A stretch of 64,000 nucleotides of DNA from an uncultured Sphingomonadaceae bacterium. GTDB lineage: Bacteria > Pseudomonadota > Alphaproteobacteria > Sphingomonadales > Sphingomonadaceae. The stretch lies in the NCBI GenBank assembly GCA_937996655.1, contig CALKUK010000012.1, positions 124,001 through 188,000 of the forward strand, given 5' to 3'. The position numbers were made by a program, and so were the translations under genes. Below are positions 60,516 through 64,000 of the stretch, piece after piece; position 1 is the first letter of the stretch; each line of letters starts with the position of its first letter. A model generated the notes under the pieces. That model saw only the letters and a program-made list of their open reading frames with translations. It was not told the origin of the DNA and did not search any database.

Positions 60516-60547
60516 GACCCCCGCTCCGGGGGCGTGGAGCGGGGGTC
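60516..60547 (-). terminator. Strong rho-independent terminator for the ftsK-lolA transcript
   Basis: GACCCCCGCTCC (60516-60527) pairs perfectly with GGAGCGGGGGTC (60536-60547) around an eight-base loop. Read leftwards it is followed by ATTGTTTTT, so it ends transcripts from lolA. No T-run follows on the plus strand, but the hairpin may also slow the opposite transcript. Confidence 0.85.
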
Positions 60548-60676
60548 TAGCTAGCGTTCGTCACGCTGTCTTTTGCGGTTTGGATCTGACGAGTAACAGG
60601 GGGGAATCTCATCAGGTCTTCCGCGAAAGCCATGTGAAATTAGGCTTTTTTTCCTGTCGCCAAGATGAATGGATTG

Positions 60677-61303
60677 TCAGCCACGCGGTCCTTTTGGCCG
60701 TGGGTCGCTCCAAAGGAACGTTTTATCTGATATTGGGGCGTTAAATCGCTGGCTGGAGAGACGAACCGTTGTCCGGTTGTTCTGAGAATCGACGGAAACC
60801 CAGCCTTCCAGCATCAAACCAGCTGGGGCCGAGTCGTTTTTGCTGAACGCCAATGTGATGACGCCATATTCGGGATGCTTCTTGTCCCGGGCCTCCACCA
60901 ATGTGATCTTTGGATTGGCGGCGGGCAGGATGCGGGCGATGCCACGCAAATCCTTGTTGGGGTTCAATAAGACGCCCAATGGCGTGCTGCCAATCGGCCA
61001 GCGCTGCACCTGACGGACCGAATAATCGATGAAGGTCAGCGCCTTGCCGTCGCCGACGATGAGGATCGGAACATCCTTTTGATATTGGAAACGCACCTTC
61101 CCCGGCCGCTTCAGGCTCAGGACGCCGCTCACGATTTTACCGGATCTGTCGGTCTGGGCGAAGTTTGCGGTCATCGTCGTCACCGCCTTCAGATGCTCTG
61201 ACACTGCGGTCAATGCATCCGCCTGCGCGTGAGCGAGCGTTGGGGTCATGGCCCCAACACAAACTGCCGCGAGGGTCATGAGCGGAACGAACACGGGTTT
61301 CAT
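60677..61303 (-). CDS. lolA: Outer-membrane lipoprotein carrier LolA family protein
   Basis: A 208-residue periplasmic protein with a signal peptide ending LAHAQA. LolA features are VTTMTANFAQTDRSGKIVSG, LSLKRPGKVRFQYQ and the later DGKALTFIDY. It ferries lipoproteins from the LolCDE complex to the outer membrane. The ATG at 61303 is used; an ATG four codons upstream is less likely. It follows ftsK on the same strand after a 76-base gap. Confidence 0.92.
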   Translation of the reverse strand: MKPVFVPLMTLAAVCVGAMTPTLAHAQADALTAVSEHLKAVTTMTANFAQTDRSGKIVSGVLSLKRPGKVRFQYQKDVPILIVGDGKALTFIDYSVRQVQRWPIGSTPLGVLLNPNKDLRGIARILPAANPKITLVEARDKKHPEYGVITLAFSKNDSAPAGLMLEGWVSVDSQNNRTTVRLSSQRFNAPISDKTFLWSDPRPKGPRG

Positions 61304-61379
61304 CAAAGTCTCCAAAGCTGCGGCTTGGCCCCTGGCAGGCGCGGATTGAACCGCGCATGAACTTGCTTGAGCGCGGGCG

Positions 61380-63701
61380 TCAGATAGCCTGGCCGTCCGG
61401 ATCGATCAGGACTTCGCGGCGGCCCACATGGTCCGGGCGGCTGACTTTGCCTTCCAGCTCCATCCGCTCAATGAGGCGGGCGGCGGAGTTATAGCCGATA
61501 CGCAACTGGCGCTGGATATAGCTGGTCGAGGCCTTTTGGCTTTCGGCGACCACCTGCAACGCCTTGCGGTACATTTGGTCCTCGGCGGAATCTTCGCCCG
61601 TCGGCGCGCCGTCCAGATCCCAGCTGCCTTCTTCCGGCTCTTCGGTGACGGCCTGAATATATTCGGGATGTCCCTGTCCGCGCCAATGGTCTGCAACGGC
61701 ACGCACTTCTTCATCGGAAACGAACGGGCCGTGGACGCGGGCGATCTGCTTTCCGCCGGGCATATAGAGCATGTCGCCCTTGCCGAGCAGCTGTTCTGCG
61801 CCCTGTTCCCCAAGGATGGTGCGGGAATCGATCTTGGATGTGACGGCAAAGCTGATGCGCGTCGGCAGGTTCGCCTTGATGACGCCGGTGATCACGTCAA
61901 CCGAGGGGCGCTGCGTTGCCATGATCAGGTGGATGCCCGCTGCACGGGCCTTCTGCGCGAGGCGCTGGATAAGGAATTCAACTTCCTTGCCCGCCGTCAT
62001 CATCAGGTCCGCAAGTTCGTCAACGATGACGACAATCTGCGGCAGCGGCTGATAATCCAGCTGCTCTTCCTCATAGATCGGGTTGCCGGTCGCTGAGTCA
62101 TAGCCGGTCTGGACACGGCGGCCGAGGAAGGCGCCCTTCTGGTTGGCGGAGCGGACCTTTTCGTTGAAGCTTGCAAGGCTGCGCACACCGACCGACGCCA
62201 TCATGCGATAGCGGTCCTCCATCTGCTCCACCGCCCACTTCAGCGCGCGGATCGCCTTGGCCGGTTCGGTCACAACCGGTGACAGCAGATGCGGAATGTC
62301 ATCATAGATGCTGAGTTCCAGCATCTTGGGGTCGATCATGATCATCCGGCACTGGTCCGGTGTCAGGCGGTAGAGCAGCGACACGATCATCGCGTTGAGG
62401 CCGACCGATTTGCCCGACCCGGTGGTGCCCGCGACGAGCAGATGCGGCATGGGGGCCAAGTCTGCGATGACAGGATCACCGGCGATGTTCTTCCCCAGAA
62501 CGATCGGCAGTTGACCCGATTGATCGTTAAAGGCGTGGCTTGCGATCAGCTCATGCAGGACGACGCTTTCGCGCTTCTGGTTGGGCAGCTCGATGCCGAT
62601 GACTGTCCGGCCGGGGATGGTTGCGACACGCGCCGACAGGGCGGACATGTTGCGCGCGATATCGTCGGCCAGCTGGATGACCCGGCTTGCCTTGATGCCC
62701 GATGCCGGTTCCAGTTCGTACATGGTGACGACTGGGCCGGGGCGGACTTCGACGATCTGGCCCTTCACATGAAAATCATCGAGCACCGTTTCAAGCAGGC
62801 GGGCATTGCGTTCCAGCGCGACCTTGTCGATCGGGTTGGACGCGGATTCCGGCGCGGGGCTGAGCAGATCAAGCGGCGGCAGGACATAGCGGTCGCCAAG
62901 CGGCAATGCGGCCTGACCGCCCTTTTCGGCCTTGGGCTTAGCCGGGGCCGGCTTGTCCTGAATAACGGTCTTTGGCCGGCTTTCATCGATGACGGGCGCG
63001 GGGCGAGGTTCGCTGATGGCGGGTTGCGCAGGCTTCAGCCGCGGCGGCAGCACGTCATCTTCCTCATCAAAGGGTGCAGGCAGCGCGCGGGCAGTGTCCG
63101 CCTTGTCCCGACGGCGGAACAGCCAGGCGCGTTCATTTTCATCAAGTCCAAGGCTCTTCGCCCAGATGACGATGCCGGCAAGGGCGGCAGCCCCCGCAAG
63201 GCCCCAGCGGACCCAAACCATCCAGTCGGCCGCAGGTGCAAAAGACATCAGCCATTGGATCAGCCCGCCGACCGTGACGCCAACGGTGCCGCCGAGCCCG
63301 CCGGGCAAGCTTTCAAAGGCGCCGGGACGGAACAGGGCAAGGCCCGTATCAACCAGAACGATGCCCGCCAGAGCGCCAAGTGCGCGGCGCTTCCAGCCAA
63401 GGGTTGAAACCTTGGCCCAAAGCCGGCGGGCATGGATCAACATCTGCGGCACGAACAGGCCGACGGCGGGGCCGAGCAGCCAGAGCAGGAAATCCGAAAC
63501 CCAGGCCCCCGGCGGGCCGATCAGGTTGTTGGCCGGCCCGCCCGCCGCTGTGTTCATGGAAGGGTCGCTGGGCCGGTAGCTGGCCAGCGCGAGCACGAGG
63601 ATGAGCGCGCCCAAGGCAAGCGCCACCGCACCGATCAGCGCACCGCTGCGGATTGCCCCACGTTTGACCGATTCACGCCATTCCGGTGCCCGGGATGCCA
63701 T
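61380..63701 (-). CDS. ftsK: DNA translocase FtsK
   Basis: A 773-residue septal DNA translocase. N-terminal four-helix membrane domain (about 15-165), a Pro/Ala-rich linker, then the FtsK motor with Walker A AGTTGSGKSVGLNAM and Walker B VVIVDELADLMM, and the C-terminal gamma winged-helix domain (SYIQRQLRIGYNSAARLIERM). It moves chromosome dimers across the division site. The ATG at 63701 has AAAGGAGG seven bases upstream; the frame continues about 280 bases further but that part is non-coding. Confidence 0.97.
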   Translation of the reverse strand: MASRAPEWRESVKRGAIRSGALIGAVALALGALILVLALASYRPSDPSMNTAAGGPANNLIGPPGAWVSDFLLWLLGPAVGLFVPQMLIHARRLWAKVSTLGWKRRALGALAGIVLVDTGLALFRPGAFESLPGGLGGTVGVTVGGLIQWLMSFAPAADWMVWVRWGLAGAAALAGIVIWAKSLGLDENERAWLFRRRDKADTARALPAPFDEEDDVLPPRLKPAQPAISEPRPAPVIDESRPKTVIQDKPAPAKPKAEKGGQAALPLGDRYVLPPLDLLSPAPESASNPIDKVALERNARLLETVLDDFHVKGQIVEVRPGPVVTMYELEPASGIKASRVIQLADDIARNMSALSARVATIPGRTVIGIELPNQKRESVVLHELIASHAFNDQSGQLPIVLGKNIAGDPVIADLAPMPHLLVAGTTGSGKSVGLNAMIVSLLYRLTPDQCRMIMIDPKMLELSIYDDIPHLLSPVVTEPAKAIRALKWAVEQMEDRYRMMASVGVRSLASFNEKVRSANQKGAFLGRRVQTGYDSATGNPIYEEEQLDYQPLPQIVVIVDELADLMMTAGKEVEFLIQRLAQKARAAGIHLIMATQRPSVDVITGVIKANLPTRISFAVTSKIDSRTILGEQGAEQLLGKGDMLYMPGGKQIARVHGPFVSDEEVRAVADHWRGQGHPEYIQAVTEEPEEGSWDLDGAPTGEDSAEDQMYRKALQVVAESQKASTSYIQRQLRIGYNSAARLIERMELEGKVSRPDHVGRREVLIDPDGQAI

Positions 63702-63828
63702 GCCGCGCCTCCTTTGCTGCGTGCGCATAATGTTCCGGTTGCCCTCATGCGCCAGCCGCTGACTCGCCGTCAAGAGTCGCGCTGAAATGCTTGAGTCGCG
63801 GGCGGGTTCGGACGTATGGCGTTGGCCC

Positions 63829-64000
63829 ATGGACTCACACGATATCATCATCCTCGGCGGCGGCCTGATCGGCCAGACAATGGCGCTTGCGCTGGACCTG
63901 CACGGCCTCAAATCCGTAGTGATCGATCCGGTCGATCCCGCAGGCACGCTGACGACCGAATTTGACGGGCGGGTCACGGCCATTTCGTCCAGCAGCTGGA
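63829..64000 (+). CDS. UbiH/COQ6-type FAD-dependent monooxygenase, 3' end outside the window
   Basis: The first 57 residues of a flavin hydroxylase run off the end of the window. The start MDSHDIIILGGGLIGQTMAL has the GxGxxG-type FAD motif and FDGRVTAISSSSW matches the DxR region of ubiquinone-synthesis hydroxylases. It is divergent from ftsK with 127 bases between them. Which ring position it hydroxylates cannot be told. Confidence 0.88.
   Translation, partial: MDSHDIIILGGGLIGQTMALALDLHGLKSVVIDPVDPAGTLTTEFDGRVTAISSSSW

Overview
The window looks like chromosomal DNA of a GC-rich alphaproteobacterium, most likely of the order Sphingomonadales. The pointers are the overall gene content, a PEPxxWA-CTERM sorting-signal protein beside a polysaccharide locus, the ftsK-lolA pair, a cytochrome b561-YceI fusion, an alphaproteobacterial zinc-less L36 protein and a Mg-type HemB. 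I see no transposase, phage gene, CRISPR array or rRNA. The one compositional outlier is an AT-rich patch near 20.83-21.26 kb. Genes are packed tightly, with many 1-28 base overlaps.

Layout. 1-3.8 kb: end of a MATE exporter, hemB, a GNAT acetyltransferase, a gamma-carbonic-anhydrase-like protein and a small lipoprotein; then tRNA-Arg(ACG). 4.1-7.5 kb: POT peptide transporter, class II aldolase-like protein and MFS carrier in one run. 7.5-17.1 kb: an eight-gene leftward operon that reads as a CoA-dependent route from gamma-butyrobetaine/crotonobetaine through carnitine to glycine betaine: CaiD-like hydratase, NDP-forming acyl-CoA ligase, acyl-CoA dehydrogenase, thioesterase, periplasmic alpha/beta hydrolase, NCS1-type permease, carnitine dehydrogenase fused to a thioesterase, and a BKACE enzyme. 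A divergent GlxA/CdhR-type regulator faces it across two 13-base direct repeats. 18.0-20.3 kb: an SDR and an FAD oxidoreductase.

20.3-21.3 kb: two broken winged-helix regulator fragments, head to head, beside an intact AT-rich relative with a CtrA-like site upstream. 21.5-27.9 kb: amidohydrolase, APC permease, glutamine-synthetase-like ligase, aldehyde dehydrogenase and iron alcohol dehydrogenase, which together fit gamma-glutamylation-based catabolism of an amino alcohol. 27.9-42.5 kb: a surface-polysaccharide locus (two membrane acyltransferases, PAP2 enzyme, beta-helix protein, 2OG oxygenase, flippase, polymerase/ligase, PEP-CTERM protein and the dTDP-rhamnose genes rfbACBD), interrupted by an enoyl-CoA hydratase. 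No glycosyltransferase is present.

42.6-46.5 kb: a polyamine-type ABC importer. 46.7-64 kb: mostly housekeeping: b561-YceI fusion, PAP2 phosphatase, purEK, diguanylate cyclase, gpmA, DUF1244, pyruvate kinase, alkyl-sulfatase-like hydrolase, DUF1345, a HAD phosphatase, rpmJ, an M14 peptidase, lolA, ftsK and the start of a UbiH-type hydroxylase. All functional calls rest on reading protein motifs and gene order; no database search was run.
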